From Clostridiales bacterium (GTDB lineage Bacteria; Bacillota; Clostridia; Lachnospirales; UBA12420): 64,000 bases of DNA. Shown in pieces: positions 1 to 8,952 of the stretch. A program made the position numbers and the translations under genes. Where the stretch lies: positions 33,870-97,869 of the forward strand of contig DMOI01000040.1 of assembly GCA_003452395.1 (NCBI GenBank), written 5' to 3'. The notes below the pieces were generated by a model. That model ran no database searches. It was not told the DNA's origin and saw only the letters and a program-made list of their open reading frames with translations. The stretch's first letter is position 1; every line of letters starts with the position of its first letter.

Positions 1-2
1 AT

Positions 3-1181
3 AAATTTATGGAAGTTGATAAGGTTGCTGAATATAATCAATATAAAGTACTTAAAGCATTTGGGGAAAATAAAGTAAGCGAAATACATTTTGCAAGTAC
101 TACGGGATATGGCTATAATGATGCAGGGCGTGACATCATTGAAAGTATATATGCAGATGTATTTAAGACGGAATCGGCGTTAGTGCGTTCACAAATGGTT
201 TGCGGTACCCATGCATTGTCAGTTGCTTTATCTGCTAATCTAAAACCAGGTGACGAAATGTTATGTCCTGTGGGAAAGCCTTATGATACTCTGGCTTCTG
301 TTATAGGTACTAATGGTGCAAGAGGATCTCTTATAGAATATGGTGTAACTTATAGGCAAGTAGATTTGTTACCTGACTACAGTTTTGATTATGAAAATAT
401 AAAAAAAGCAATAAACTCTAAAACAAAACTTGTAGAAATCCAACGTTCTAGGGGATATAGCACTCGACCGTCATTTAGCATAAAAGAAATAAAAGATTTA
501 ATAAAATATATACGAGGGATAAAAGAAGATGTGATAATTTTAGTAGATAATTGTTATGGTGAATTTGTTGACTACACTGAGCCATCAGAAGTTGGGGCAG
601 ATATGGTTGTGGGTTCTCTTATAAAAAATCCAGGTGGGGGTATAACACCCATAGGCGGATACATAGTGGGAAAAAATGAATTTATAGAGAATGCTGCATA
701 TAGGCTTACCTGTCCAGGACTCGGCAAAGAAGTAGGCGCGAGCTTAGGTCTTAATCAAAAATTTCTTCAAGGCCTGTTTATGGCACCGCAAACGGTTTCA
801 GCAAGCCTAAAAGGAGCCATATTTACAGCAGCTATAATGGATAAACTAGGATTTGAAGTTAGTCCAAAAGCAGAAGAAAGCAGAACTGATATAGTTCAAC
901 AAATAAATATGAGAACCCCTGAAAATGTTATAAAATTTTGTCAAGGTATACAAAAAGCTTCACCGATTGATAGTCACGCAATGCCACAGCCGTGGGATAT
1001 GCCGGGCTATGATAATCAAGTTATAATGGCTGCAGGTACGTTTGTACAAGGTTCATCAATAGAGCTTAGTGCAGATGCACCGATAAGACCTCCGTACACA
1101 GTTTATATGCAAGGCGGATTAACGTATTGGCATGCAAAGATAGGAACGATGGTTGCGATTGAAAATATGAATATTATATAG
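3..1181 (+). CDS. Methionine gamma-lyase family / 'aluminium resistance' PLP enzyme (5' end outside window)
   Basis: Fold-type I PLP-dependent enzyme of the YnbB-like family, related to cystathionine and methionine gamma-lyases. The physiological substrate is not well established. The probable Schiff-base lysine is in SLIKNPGGG (about residue 206 counted from the first ATG at 9), with an upstream DNCYGEFVD segment and GTHAL substrate/PLP region. The frame is open to the left edge of the window. Family members usually have about 20-30 more N-terminal residues, so the true start is probably upstream and the gene is cut by the window. The C-terminus (THAKIGTM-like end) looks complete. Confidence 0.85.
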   Translation, partial: KFMEVDKVAEYNQYKVLKAFGENKVSEIHFASTTGYGYNDAGRDIIESIYADVFKTESALVRSQMVCGTHALSVALSANLKPGDEMLCPVGKPYDTLASVIGTNGARGSLIEYGVTYRQVDLLPDYSFDYENIKKAINSKTKLVEIQRSRGYSTRPSFSIKEIKDLIKYIRGIKEDVIILVDNCYGEFVDYTEPSEVGADMVVGSLIKNPGGGITPIGGYIVGKNEFIENAAYRLTCPGLGKEVGASLGLNQKFLQGLFMAPQTVSASLKGAIFTAAIMDKLGFEVSPKAEESRTDIVQQINMRTPENVIKFCQGIQKASPIDSHAMPQPWDMPGYDNQVIMAAGTFVQGSSIELSADAPIRPPYTVYMQGGLTYWHAKIGTMVAIENMNII

Positions 1182-1194
1182 GGAGAGAAGATAT

Positions 1195-1368
1195 ATGGAG
1201 GAATTAAATGGAGATTTAGAGATTCAAAAATATATATTAGAATTGTTAAATAAGAATTCAGATGTAAAACCAAATAAATCATTAGATGAAATACTAGAAG
1301 AAATAGATAAAAACGATTTGCAATACGAAAAATTAAAAACAGGTAAAGAGAGTCAGATATCACTATAA
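1195..1368 (+). CDS. Small acidic hypothetical protein (57 aa)
   Basis: ATG preceded by a GGGAGAG ribosome binding site, 13 bases after the upstream gene, so probably co-transcribed with it. The product begins MEELNGDLEIQ, is charged and mostly helical by composition, and has no hydrophobic segment and no cysteine. I do not recognise it. It ends just before a strong bidirectional terminator. Because it is short, the call rests on the RBS, the spacing and the operon position. Confidence 0.5.
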   Translation: MEELNGDLEIQKYILELLNKNSDVKPNKSLDEILEEIDKNDLQYEKLKTGKESQISL

Positions 1369-1370
1369 AA

Positions 1371-1413
1371 TAGTAAAGCTTCGGGAGTTATATCTCTCGA
1401 AGCTTTACTATTT
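1371..1413. terminator. Bidirectional terminator between convergent genes
   Basis: Near-perfect inverted repeat with arms of about 17 bases (tagtaaagcttcg on the left). It is followed by TTTT on the plus strand and preceded by AAAA, so it can serve both directions. The right half overlaps the last codons of the recombinase gene on the minus strand. Confidence 0.85.
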
Positions 1414-2449
1414 TAGCAGCTTTTCTTCTTCGTTCATCATCTATTTGGGCATAATGTTTTTTGGTAGTATTAACATCTTTATGGCCAAGCACATCAGCTA
1501 CAAGGTAGATATCCCCTGTTTCTCTATAGAGATTGGTTCCATAAGTGCTACGTAATTTATGGGGAGATATCTTTTTTAGATTAGTAACAAGTGCGGAATA
1601 TTTTTTAACTATATTTTGAACTGAGCGAACATTCAAACGTTTATTTTGTAGTGACAATAAAAATGCTTTTTCATGACCTGATTCGGGTACCATGGAATTT
1701 CTTTCCTGTAAATAGTCAATTAAAGCTCTTTTAACCTCATCGCTAAAGTAAACTATTACTTCATTTCCACCTTTGCGAGTTATTTTAATGCCATTTGTAT
1801 TCATATCTATATCGTTTATATCAAGTCCTACACATTCGGAAACACGAATCCCAGTGCCAAGTAAAAGTGAAATGAGGGCAAGATCACGTATTTTAGTTTT
1901 GGAATGATATTTTTGTTGAAATTTTGTCAAATCGTTTCCTGACTCCACTTCATCGAGTAGTTTAACCATTTCATCTACTTCAAGTCTGATTATATTTTTT
2001 TGATGAATTTTAGGTAAATCAACGAGTAAGGAAGGATTATTTTTAATTTTTCTTTTTTTGTAGAAATATTTATAAAATGTTCTAAGGCTAGCAAGCTTGC
2101 GAGCCTTAGCTTTTTCGTCATTGGCATGTTCAATAACTTTCTCTGTTCTTTCATCCTTCTTTGTAAAATATGATAAGTACTCCAAATATCTCTCTATATC
2201 CTCTGGGGTTATTTTATCAAGAAAATCAACAGTAATTTTAGTTTTATCTTCATTTATATAAAGTTCTTTAAATAAAAAATCAAAGAAAACAATTAAATCA
2301 TAAGCATATGCAATACGAGTTTTAACTCCCGTTGTCTGTTCTATACCACGAAAAAAGTCAAAACAAAAAGATGGGAGTATATTTGTAAGCTCCCTAAGTT
2401 TGGCAGTGAATTTTAATTTTTGTTGAATCTGATATGAATTCTTGTCCAT
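1388..2449 (-). CDS. Tyrosine recombinase (XerC/XerD/integrase family)
   Basis: Cuts and rejoins DNA through a phosphotyrosine intermediate. With the start at 2449 (MDKNSYQ) the protein has 353 residues. An N-terminal SAM-like core-binding domain (about 20-140) is followed by a catalytic domain with the full set: R202 (GTGIRVSE), K226 (RKGG), H297 and R300 (PHKLR), H323 (LGHKD) and nucleophile Y333 (HYAQ). The start was chosen because GGAGG lies 8 bases upstream of this ATG; a longer frame starts at 2485. It stands alone: no excisionase, phage or conjugation genes are nearby. It could be a housekeeping-type recombinase of Clostridia or a leftover element integrase. Slightly longer than canonical XerC/XerD (about 300). 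Confidence 0.88.
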   Translation of the reverse strand: MDKNSYQIQQKLKFTAKLRELTNILPSFCFDFFRGIEQTTGVKTRIAYAYDLIVFFDFLFKELYINEDKTKITVDFLDKITPEDIERYLEYLSYFTKKDERTEKVIEHANDEKAKARKLASLRTFYKYFYKKRKIKNNPSLLVDLPKIHQKNIIRLEVDEMVKLLDEVESGNDLTKFQQKYHSKTKIRDLALISLLLGTGIRVSECVGLDINDIDMNTNGIKITRKGGNEVIVYFSDEVKRALIDYLQERNSMVPESGHEKAFLLSLQNKRLNVRSVQNIVKKYSALVTNLKKISPHKLRSTYGTNLYRETGDIYLVADVLGHKDVNTTKKHYAQIDDERRRKAAKIVKLREI

Positions 2450-2518
2450 AAGAAACCTCCAGTGTAATGATATTAGCAAAAACAAAATACAAGTTGTATA
2501 CTAGTCACTTTTTAATTC

Positions 2519-2546
2519 ATTCTACCACATTTTATTAATAATTAAA
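2519..2546 (-). promoter_or_regulatory. Possible promoter of the recombinase gene
   Basis: On the minus strand an extended -10 (TGG TAGAAT, 2524-2519) has a weak -35 (TTTAAT) 16 bases upstream. This places the start of transcription about 60 bases before the ATG. Confidence 0.4.
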
Positions 2547-2636
2547 AGTGAATTTCAATAATAGGAAAAATGTCTTACAAAAACAGGACTTTTTTCCTAT
2601 AGTATTATGATAAAGATAGTGATATAATAAGGAGTA

Positions 2637-2729
2637 TCATCAATATTACAAATTTTTCTTTATTAAAATTTCGTTACAAACATTGAAAAATTGATAAGTT
2701 GTGATAAAATTAATTTGTAATATTGATGA
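2637..2729 (+). promoter_or_regulatory. Promoter framed by 18-bp inverted repeats
   Basis: Two perfect 18-base inverted arms lie at 2637-2654 and 2712-2729 (right arm aatttgtaatattgatga). Between them is a promoter-like pair, TTGAAA (2683-2688), 16 bases, TAAAAT (2705-2710), so the right arm covers the expected start of transcription. The arms are about 75 bp apart centre to centre. The rest of the 300-base gap between the recombinase and the next gene is AT-rich with nothing else recognisable. Confidence 0.5.
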
Positions 2730-2756
2730 AATACAAAAATAAAAAGGGGGATGTTT

Positions 2757-3920
2757 ATGAACAAAAAATTAATTACCGGGATTATATCATTAGCAATGTG
2801 TCTTAATATCGGTGTAGTAACAATGGTATTTGCAGAGGAAACAGCTACAACAAGTAATATTACTGCTATTTCTACTGAGGCTACAAAAATTAGTATTGAT
2901 AACAAAGGAAATAAAGTATTATTAAACGAGAAATTAAAAGAGGCAAAGGAAGTAAAAGAAAATGTAAAAGAAAAATTAATAGAAAAAGTTGAAAAGGTTA
3001 AAGAACTAAAAGAAAAAATTGAAATAAGAAAGGAAAACTATAAAAAACTTCATAGCTTACTTGAAAAGAAAATTAAATTAATTAATGCAAGATTAGAACT
3101 TTTAGCATCCGATACATCAGTAGATGCGATAGCTAAAGTTGAAGCATTAAAAGCACAATTAGCTAAGACAGAATTACAAATAACACGACTTGATAAAAGT
3201 ATAGTAACTGAGAAAAATTTATTAAAAGAAAAGGTAAAAGAGGAATATACAACAGAAGAATTAGCTAAAATACAAGAAGTTGCACAAATATTAAAAGAAC
3301 ACAAAGATTTAAAACTATTACCTGTTCAAAATGTTTTTGCAAAAGGTAAAAATTTAAAATTTGATTTACCACCAGTTATAAAGGAAGGTAGAACGCTTAT
3401 ACCTATTAGAGCATTATCAGAGGCTTATGGATTTGATGTGAAATGGGATGCAGAAACTAAAAAGATAACAATAACAAAAGGTGATAAGGTAATTGAATTA
3501 TTTGTAGATAGTAAAGAAGCATTTGTAAATGGAGAAAAAGTAGAGCTTGATGTGCCAGCAAAATTGTATAAAGTGAATAAAGAAGGTTCAAGAACAGTAG
3601 TTCCTTTAAGATTTATAATCGAACAAATGGGTTTAAATGTTAAGTGGGATCAGGAAACAGAAACAATAGATATTGATGATGAAAAAGAAGTAGAAGTTAA
3701 AGACGAAGATATAATAGAACAAGATGCTACTAAATTAGATGAAGAACTAAATAAAATAGAAAATGAAGTTGATGGAACAATTGCTACGGATGAAACAACT
3801 ACAAATGTATTAGAGGGTGAGATTACAGAAGAAGCTGCAACAACAGAGGAAACCACAACAACAGAAGCAGCAACGACAACAGAAGAAACTAGTGCAGATA
3901 AAGATGTAATTGTAGAATAA
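2757..3920 (+). CDS. Secreted copper amine oxidase N-terminal (stalk) domain protein
   Basis: A signal peptide (MNKKLITGI... ending VFA|EE, about residues 1-26) predicts export. Residues about 45-170 are a lysine/glutamate-rich coiled coil. Residues about 195-305 carry a copper-amine-oxidase-N (stalk) domain, with the repeated pattern RTLIPIRALSEAYGFDVKWD and RTVVPLRFIIEQMGLNVKWD. The tail (about 310-387) is acidic then threonine/glutamate-rich (TTEE repeats), like cell-surface linkers. Such domains are common in secreted clostridial proteins and are thought to bind other surface components; they are not oxidases. Start at 2757 rather than 2751 because GGGGG ends directly before 2751 and is 6 bases from 2757. 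Confidence 0.82.
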   Translation: MNKKLITGIISLAMCLNIGVVTMVFAEETATTSNITAISTEATKISIDNKGNKVLLNEKLKEAKEVKENVKEKLIEKVEKVKELKEKIEIRKENYKKLHSLLEKKIKLINARLELLASDTSVDAIAKVEALKAQLAKTELQITRLDKSIVTEKNLLKEKVKEEYTTEELAKIQEVAQILKEHKDLKLLPVQNVFAKGKNLKFDLPPVIKEGRTLIPIRALSEAYGFDVKWDAETKKITITKGDKVIELFVDSKEAFVNGEKVELDVPAKLYKVNKEGSRTVVPLRFIIEQMGLNVKWDQETETIDIDDEKEVEVKDEDIIEQDATKLDEELNKIENEVDGTIATDETTTNVLEGEITEEAATTEETTTTEAATTTEETSADKDVIVE

Positions 3921-3954
3921 TACATATAACTAAAAACTAAATATTGTACAAACT

Positions 3955-3986
3955 AAAAAACTTCAGTCATATGCTGGAGTTTTTTT
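3955..3986 (+). terminator. Rho-independent terminator
   Basis: The stem aaaaaacttcag pairs with ctggagttttttt, with one G-U pair, and ends in a T run. Confidence 0.8.
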
Positions 3987-4040
3987 AATATAATAAATAA
4001 GAAATTGATATTTTAATATTTACAAATTGGATGTGATAAT

Positions 4041-4967
4041 ATGAAAAAAATTATTTTATTTATTATCTTTTTTCATATCATATTGTTAGTATTTACAGTA
4101 AAAACAAATTATATGCCTATACAATATGATGAAAATAATAACAGTACAATTATTAACTATAAAGATATTAATAAAAATGAAACTCAAAAACTAGATTTAG
4201 AAGATTATGTTTTAGGTGTTGTTGCTGCCGAGATGCCAGCAAGTTTTGAAATCGAAGCGCTAAAAGCACAGACATTAGCAGCGCGTACTTATTCATTAAA
4301 AAACAAAGCTTTTATAACAAATGATATAAATTGTGATCAAGCTTTTGCATCAAAGGAGGAACTGAAAAAAAGGTGGGGTAAAAACTTTGAAAAAAATTAT
4401 AATAAAATAAAGTTAGCTATTTCAGAAACTAAAGGGGAAATAGTAGTTTTTAATGGCGAACTTATAGATGCTGTATATCATTCTACAAGTGCTGGAGAAA
4501 CGCAAAATGCAGAAGATGTATGGAAGTATAGCCACCCATATTTAATAAGTGTTATGAGCACGTTAGATTCAAAAGCTCCATCATATAATGCAGAAGTTAG
4601 AGTCTCTGAAAAAAAGTTACTAGAGATATTTAGAAATAATTTAGGTATAAAAGAAAAAAAGGTAAATTTAAAGGTAAAAGAACGATATGAAACAGGATAT
4701 GTAAAAACCATATTAATAAATAAAACAGAAGTAAAAGGTACAGAACTTAGAAAACTCTTAAATTTAAGATCGAATAATTTTGATATAGAAAAAAAAGGTT
4801 CAGAATATATATTTAAAACAAAAGGTTATGGTCATGGTGTTGGAATGAGCCAATATGGAGCTAACTTTCTAGCAAAAGAAGGAATGAAGTATGATGAAAT
4901 AATCAAACATTATTATACAGGTGTGGAGATAAGACAAATAGGACAGATGACAGAGTATAGAAAATAG
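4041..4967 (+). CDS. spoIID: Stage II sporulation protein D
   Basis: Lytic transglycosylase of the mother-cell engulfment machinery, which strips peptidoglycan glycan strands to drive membrane migration around the forespore. N-terminal membrane anchor (residues about 4-22). The family signature LEDYVLGVVAAEMPA, with the catalytic-type glutamate, is followed by ALKAQTLAARTY. The C-terminal GYGHGVGMSQYGA motif is also typical. Length 308 is normal. The start has a GGATGTGA ribosome binding site. It is followed by a SpoIIQ-like gene, the same order as in Clostridioides difficile. Expression is expected from the mother-cell factor sigma-E; I could not assign a promoter by eye. Confidence 0.93.
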   Translation: MKKIILFIIFFHIILLVFTVKTNYMPIQYDENNNSTIINYKDINKNETQKLDLEDYVLGVVAAEMPASFEIEALKAQTLAARTYSLKNKAFITNDINCDQAFASKEELKKRWGKNFEKNYNKIKLAISETKGEIVVFNGELIDAVYHSTSAGETQNAEDVWKYSHPYLISVMSTLDSKAPSYNAEVRVSEKKLLEIFRNNLGIKEKKVNLKVKERYETGYVKTILINKTEVKGTELRKLLNLRSNNFDIEKKGSEYIFKTKGYGHGVGMSQYGANFLAKEGMKYDEIIKHYYTGVEIRQIGQMTEYRK

Positions 4968-4988
4968 ATTACAAAAATAATATATCAC

Positions 4989-5020
4989 ACAAAAATATTC
5001 TTATATAAGAATATTTTTGT
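4989..5020 (+). terminator. Perfect 16-bp palindrome after spoIID
   Basis: acaaaaatattcttat is followed directly by its reverse complement. The right arm contains TTTTT. It is probably a weak or partial terminator between spoIID and the SpoIIQ-like gene. Confidence 0.5.
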
Positions 5021-5056
5021 AAGTCCTCGTCAATAATATTGATGGAGGTGTTGTGT

Positions 5057-5698
5057 ATGAAAAAGAACTTTTATGTAGCTCTTATGGCTTGTTTTGTTGT
5101 AGTAATAATTGCTTCAATATTAATTGTTGATAACAGTTTGGATGTTTCAAATCAAGCAAAGACTCAAAAAGGGTATGTTGATCTAGATAAGGAGTTTGTT
5201 GATAAAAATTTTGAATCAATTCAAGCTTCAACAGGACAAGATAAGAACATAGAAATGGCAGAGGCAGAAAAAGTAGAGGAAGCAGAAGTAAGTAAAAAAA
5301 TCGAAGTGAAACAAGAATTTATATGGCCTATAAAGGGCGAAATAGAAACAAATTACAGCCCGAATAAGGTAGTGTATGATAAGTTTTTAGATCAATATAC
5401 TGGAGAAGAAGAAGTTAGCATAACAGCTAATAAAGATGATGATGTGGTAGCGGCAGAAGAAGGAACAATATTAAAAATATTTGATGGTGTGGTAGGTAAA
5501 ACGATAGAAATAGAACACGAAAATGGTTATGTTACTACATACAGTAATGTATGTGACTTAAAAGTAGAAGAGGATGAATTTGTTGAAAAGAACGAAGCAC
5601 TAGGTAAAGTTAACCAGTTAGATGGACAGTACAATTTTGTAAAGTTTGGTGTTAAGAAAGATGGAAAATATATAGACCCCAAAAAGGTTGTAAATTAA
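5057..5698 (+). CDS. spoIIQ: SpoIIQ-like protein with a degenerate LytM (M23) domain
   Basis: One transmembrane segment (residues about 5-26) is followed by a linker and a LytM/M23-type fold (about 95-213: FIWPIKGEIETNYSPN ... DGKYIDPKKVV). SpoIIQ is the forespore half of the channel that joins SpoIIIAH across the intermembrane space. The zinc and catalytic positions are all replaced: the HxxxD motif aligns to EEVS, the YAH histidine to YSN, and HxH to FVK. It therefore cannot be an M23 peptidase of the usual kind and is best read as structural. Identity rests on its position after spoIID and the fold. Start at 5057 (MKKNF) because GGAGG lies 8 bases upstream. Confidence 0.75.
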   Translation: MKKNFYVALMACFVVVIIASILIVDNSLDVSNQAKTQKGYVDLDKEFVDKNFESIQASTGQDKNIEMAEAEKVEEAEVSKKIEVKQEFIWPIKGEIETNYSPNKVVYDKFLDQYTGEEEVSITANKDDDVVAAEEGTILKIFDGVVGKTIEIEHENGYVTTYSNVCDLKVEEDEFVEKNEALGKVNQLDGQYNFVKFGVKKDGKYIDPKKVVN

Positions 5699-5719
5699 TA
5701 AAATGGTAAACAAATATAA

Positions 5720-5763
5720 AATATGAAAAAAATTCAAGCAAGTGCTTGAATTTTTTTCATATT
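5720..5763 (+). terminator. Strong terminator
   Basis: Perfect 21-base inverted arms (aatatgaaaaaaattcaagca) with a 2-base centre; the right arm holds a run of seven T. Confidence 0.85.
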
Positions 5764-5797
5764 CTGATAGAATAGATCGAGAGGGGTGATTAAATAT

Positions 5798-6619
5798 ATG
5801 GTTGATATAAAATATTTAGAGTCACAGGCAAATGAAATACGTAAATGGGCACTTAAAGAAGTGTATACTGCAAATTCTGGACATATAGGAGGAGCATTAT
5901 CTATAGCAGATATAGTGTCTGTACTTTATTTTAATGAAATGAATGTAGAACCTAAAAATCCTACATGGATTGAAAGAGATAGATTTGTACTTTCTAAGGG
6001 GCATACGTGTGCTGCACTTTATGCGGTGCTTGCTATGAAAGGGTATTTTGATACTGATGAGTTATACAAATTTAGGAATATAAATTCATTTTTAGAAGGG
6101 CATCCTGCACTTGGTAAAGTTCCTGGTATAGATATGTCAACAGGTTCACTAGGACAAGGATTATCTGTTGCAAATGGTATGGCACTAGCAGCTAAAATCG
6201 ATAATAAAGACTATCGTGTATATGTAATAATGGGCGATGGAGAAATGGGCGAGGGACAAATATGGGAAGCAGCAATGACATCTGCGCACTATAAGCTAGA
6301 TAATATTTGTGCATTTCTTGATGATAATGGACTTCAGATTGATGGTAAAACAAGTGATGTAAAAAATGTAGAGCCGTTGGATAAAAAGTTTGAGGCATTT
6401 GGATGGAATGTTATAAAAATAGATGGACACAGCATAGAACAGATAGTAAATGCACTTAGTGAAGCAAAAAAAATTAAAGAAAAACCTACCCTTGTTTTAG
6501 CAAAAACACTGAAGGGTAAAGGTGTGTCATTTATGGAAAATCAAGCCGGATGGCACGGAAAAGCACCAAATGATGAAGAATATGAAAAGGCGTTGATTGA
6601 GTTAGGGGGGATTAAATAA
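5798..6619 (+). CDS. Transketolase, N-terminal subunit
   Basis: Thiamine-diphosphate-binding half of a split transketolase in the non-oxidative pentose phosphate pathway. Motifs: HIGGALS, SKGHTCAALY, TGSLGQGLSVANG and the ThDP/Mg motif GDGEMGEGQIWEA ... DNGLQIDG. Its 273 residues match split-type N subunits. Start at ATG 5798 because GAGGGGTGAT serves as the ribosome binding site; a GTG at 5786 lies inside that site. The next gene, the C subunit, begins on the base after the stop codon, so the two are translationally linked. Confidence 0.95.
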   Translation: MVDIKYLESQANEIRKWALKEVYTANSGHIGGALSIADIVSVLYFNEMNVEPKNPTWIERDRFVLSKGHTCAALYAVLAMKGYFDTDELYKFRNINSFLEGHPALGKVPGIDMSTGSLGQGLSVANGMALAAKIDNKDYRVYVIMGDGEMGEGQIWEAAMTSAHYKLDNICAFLDDNGLQIDGKTSDVKNVEPLDKKFEAFGWNVIKIDGHSIEQIVNALSEAKKIKEKPTLVLAKTLKGKGVSFMENQAGWHGKAPNDEEYEKALIELGGIK

Positions 6620-7549
6620 ATGGGACTTGCAACTAGAGAGGCATATGGACAAGCACTTGCAGAGATAGGGATACAAAATGATAATATAGTCGTGCTTGAT
6701 GCTGACTTATCAAAATCTACTAAAACGGAAGATTTTAAAAAGGTTTGTAAAGATCGTTTTATAAATATGGGTATATCCGAGGGGGACATGATGTCGACTG
6801 CAGCTGGACTTGCTACATGTGGAAAAATAGTGTTTGCAAGTACATTTGCTATGTTTGCAGCCGGACGTGCGTATGAGCAAATAAGAAATTCAATATGCTA
6901 CCCAAACCTAAATGTAAAAGTAGCAGCCACTCATGCAGGCATATCGGTAGGAGAAGATGGTGCGTCTCATCAGTGTATAGAAGATATAGCTCTTATGAGA
7001 GTTATACCAAACATGACGGTCTTTTCACCGTCTGACGCTACCGAAACAAAGGCTATTATAAAATATTGTGTAGAAAATAAAGGACCTATGTATGTAAGAT
7101 TAGGTAGGCTGAAGACAGAAGATATATTTGATCAAGAAAATTATAAATTCGAATTTGGAAAAGGTGTAGAAATAGCTGAAGGAAAGGATATTGCCATATT
7201 TGCTACAGGCATGATGACAGGAATAGCTATAGAAGCAAATAAAATTTTAAAAGATAAAGGAATCTCAGCTCGAATTGTTAATATACATACTATAAAACCT
7301 ATTGACAAAGAAATAATAATAAAAGCTGCGAAAGAAATAGGAAAGATAGTAACACTCGAGGAGCATAATATATATGGCGGTTTCGGAAGTGCAGTATGTG
7401 AAGTAATAGCCGAGTATTATCCAGCAAGAGTAAAGATAATAGGTGTAAACGATCACTTCGGAAAATCAGGCAAAGCAGAAGAAGTAATTAAGCTATATGG
7501 ACTTGATGCAGAGAGTGTAGCCGTGAAGATAAAAGATTGGTTGAAATAA
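6620..7549 (+). CDS. Transketolase, C-terminal subunit
   Basis: Pyrimidine-binding plus C-terminal domains of the split transketolase. Motifs include GISEGDMMSTAAGLA (with the conserved glutamate that activates ThDP), FAMFAAGRAYEQIRNSI, HAGISVGEDGASHQ and the C-domain TLEEHNIYGGFGSAV. Length 309 is standard. It starts directly after the N-subunit stop with a GGGGGG ribosome binding site inside the end of that gene. The two polypeptides form the active enzyme. Confidence 0.95.
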   Translation: MGLATREAYGQALAEIGIQNDNIVVLDADLSKSTKTEDFKKVCKDRFINMGISEGDMMSTAAGLATCGKIVFASTFAMFAAGRAYEQIRNSICYPNLNVKVAATHAGISVGEDGASHQCIEDIALMRVIPNMTVFSPSDATETKAIIKYCVENKGPMYVRLGRLKTEDIFDQENYKFEFGKGVEIAEGKDIAIFATGMMTGIAIEANKILKDKGISARIVNIHTIKPIDKEIIIKAAKEIGKIVTLEEHNIYGGFGSAVCEVIAEYYPARVKIIGVNDHFGKSGKAEEVIKLYGLDAESVAVKIKDWLK

Positions 7550-7575
7550 AACTATAACCTTAAGGAGGAATACAT

Positions 7576-8952
7576 ATGTCAATGATGCTTTTTGCCCCAG
7601 TTGTTTTAATAATTATCGCTGTTTTAGTATATCTAGGAATAGCATTTAACGGGGGAAATTTTAGTATGAATTTATCAGGAAGTTTGAAAGAGTTGACGGA
7701 TAATCAAGTTATTGATGAAGGTCAGGCTGAAAAAATAAAGATATATTATCAAAAAAAGAAAGAGGATAGTAATATAGCTATGGTTATCTTGTCTGTTATA
7801 GGTGTGATACTTATAGGTTTGGGTATTATACTCGTATTTGCTCATAATTGGTATCAGATACCTAAATTTATAAAACTCGGAATAAGCATATTTATTTTAA
7901 TTATTGCTCAAGTTATATTTTTTGTTAATATACATAAAAAGAAAACTTCCTTGCTTGCAGTTGAAGGTAGCTCTATATTTTTAGCTATTATAAGTGCAGC
8001 AACAATTGCGTTAATTAGTCAAATATACCACATACAAGGTAGTTTTGAAGATTTTATGTTTGCATGGATGATAATGATTCTGCCAATCCCGTATATATAT
8101 GGTTCAGCACTTACTGGAATATTATATATGATAGGTATAACAATATGGGCAAACGGCTATCAAGCAAGTATTTTTGATTTTGATTCTAAAGCTAATATTA
8201 TTATGTATTTACTTATAATACCGTTTGTTTTAAACTTTATCACAAAAAATATATATGCATTACGTGAGCGTTTTGTTGAATTAGTATTGTTTATTACTAT
8301 GATTATCAATTTATACCAACTCTCATATAACGAAAGTAATATTATAAATTCGGTGATTGTATTTAATTCAATTTTAGTAGTTATATTATTTATGAGCTCT
8401 TTTTTTAAAAGATTAAATTTAAACTTAACTAAAGTTTTGGCACAAATAACTATAGTTTTTCAAATGCTCATAATGGCATTTCAAAAACATAATTATAATA
8501 ATGAATTAATGAGATCAAATCAAAATTTATTTAGTGATATAGCCTCACTTTTAATAATATTAATAGCTTTAATAGGGTTTTACTATTTCGTTAGGAAAAA
8601 GGAATATGAAAAACTTTTATATGCTAGTACACCTGTTTTACTAATACTTGGCAATTACGGTTTCGATACTAAATATGCTACAGATATTTCGTTTTATATT
8701 ATAAACATCTATCTTATAGTTATTGCAGTCTGTTTAATTATAACCTCAAATAAAACAAACAATTTACTAAAACTTAATGCAGGATTAGTTATTACTATCA
8801 TATTGATATTTAAATGGTTTGCAGATATGGGATTCGGAATAATAGAAAGAGCAATCGGATTTATTGCAGTAGGGGCATTTTTAATAGTAATAAATTTAAA
8901 AATACTAAAAAAGAAGAAAGAGGTGTTAAAAAATGAACAAGTTGACGAATAA
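7576..8952 (+). CDS. DUF2157 multi-pass membrane protein
   Basis: Polytopic membrane protein of 458 residues. A short N-terminal hydrophobic segment is followed by a soluble helical region with the DUF2157 signature (ELTDNQVIDEGQAEKIKIYYQKK), then about 12 hydrophobic segments, the first at VILSVIGVILIGLGIIL. Function unknown. AAGGAGG lies 8 bases before the ATG. The downstream GDYXXLXY-family gene overlaps it by 20 bases; this pairing recurs in bacteria and suggests a joint membrane complex. Confidence 0.82.
   Translation: MSMMLFAPVVLIIIAVLVYLGIAFNGGNFSMNLSGSLKELTDNQVIDEGQAEKIKIYYQKKKEDSNIAMVILSVIGVILIGLGIILVFAHNWYQIPKFIKLGISIFILIIAQVIFFVNIHKKKTSLLAVEGSSIFLAIISAATIALISQIYHIQGSFEDFMFAWMIMILPIPYIYGSALTGILYMIGITIWANGYQASIFDFDSKANIIMYLLIIPFVLNFITKNIYALRERFVELVLFITMIINLYQLSYNESNIINSVIVFNSILVVILFMSSFFKRLNLNLTKVLAQITIVFQMLIMAFQKHNYNNELMRSNQNLFSDIASLLIILIALIGFYYFVRKKEYEKLLYASTPVLLILGNYGFDTKYATDISFYIINIYLIVIAVCLIITSNKTNNLLKLNAGLVITIILIFKWFADMGFGIIERAIGFIAVGAFLIVINLKILKKKKEVLKNEQVDE

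Noticed and set aside
1388..2485. Prophage or integrative element anchored by the recombinase
   Set aside because: No phage, conjugation or excisionase genes and no attachment repeats recognised on either side.
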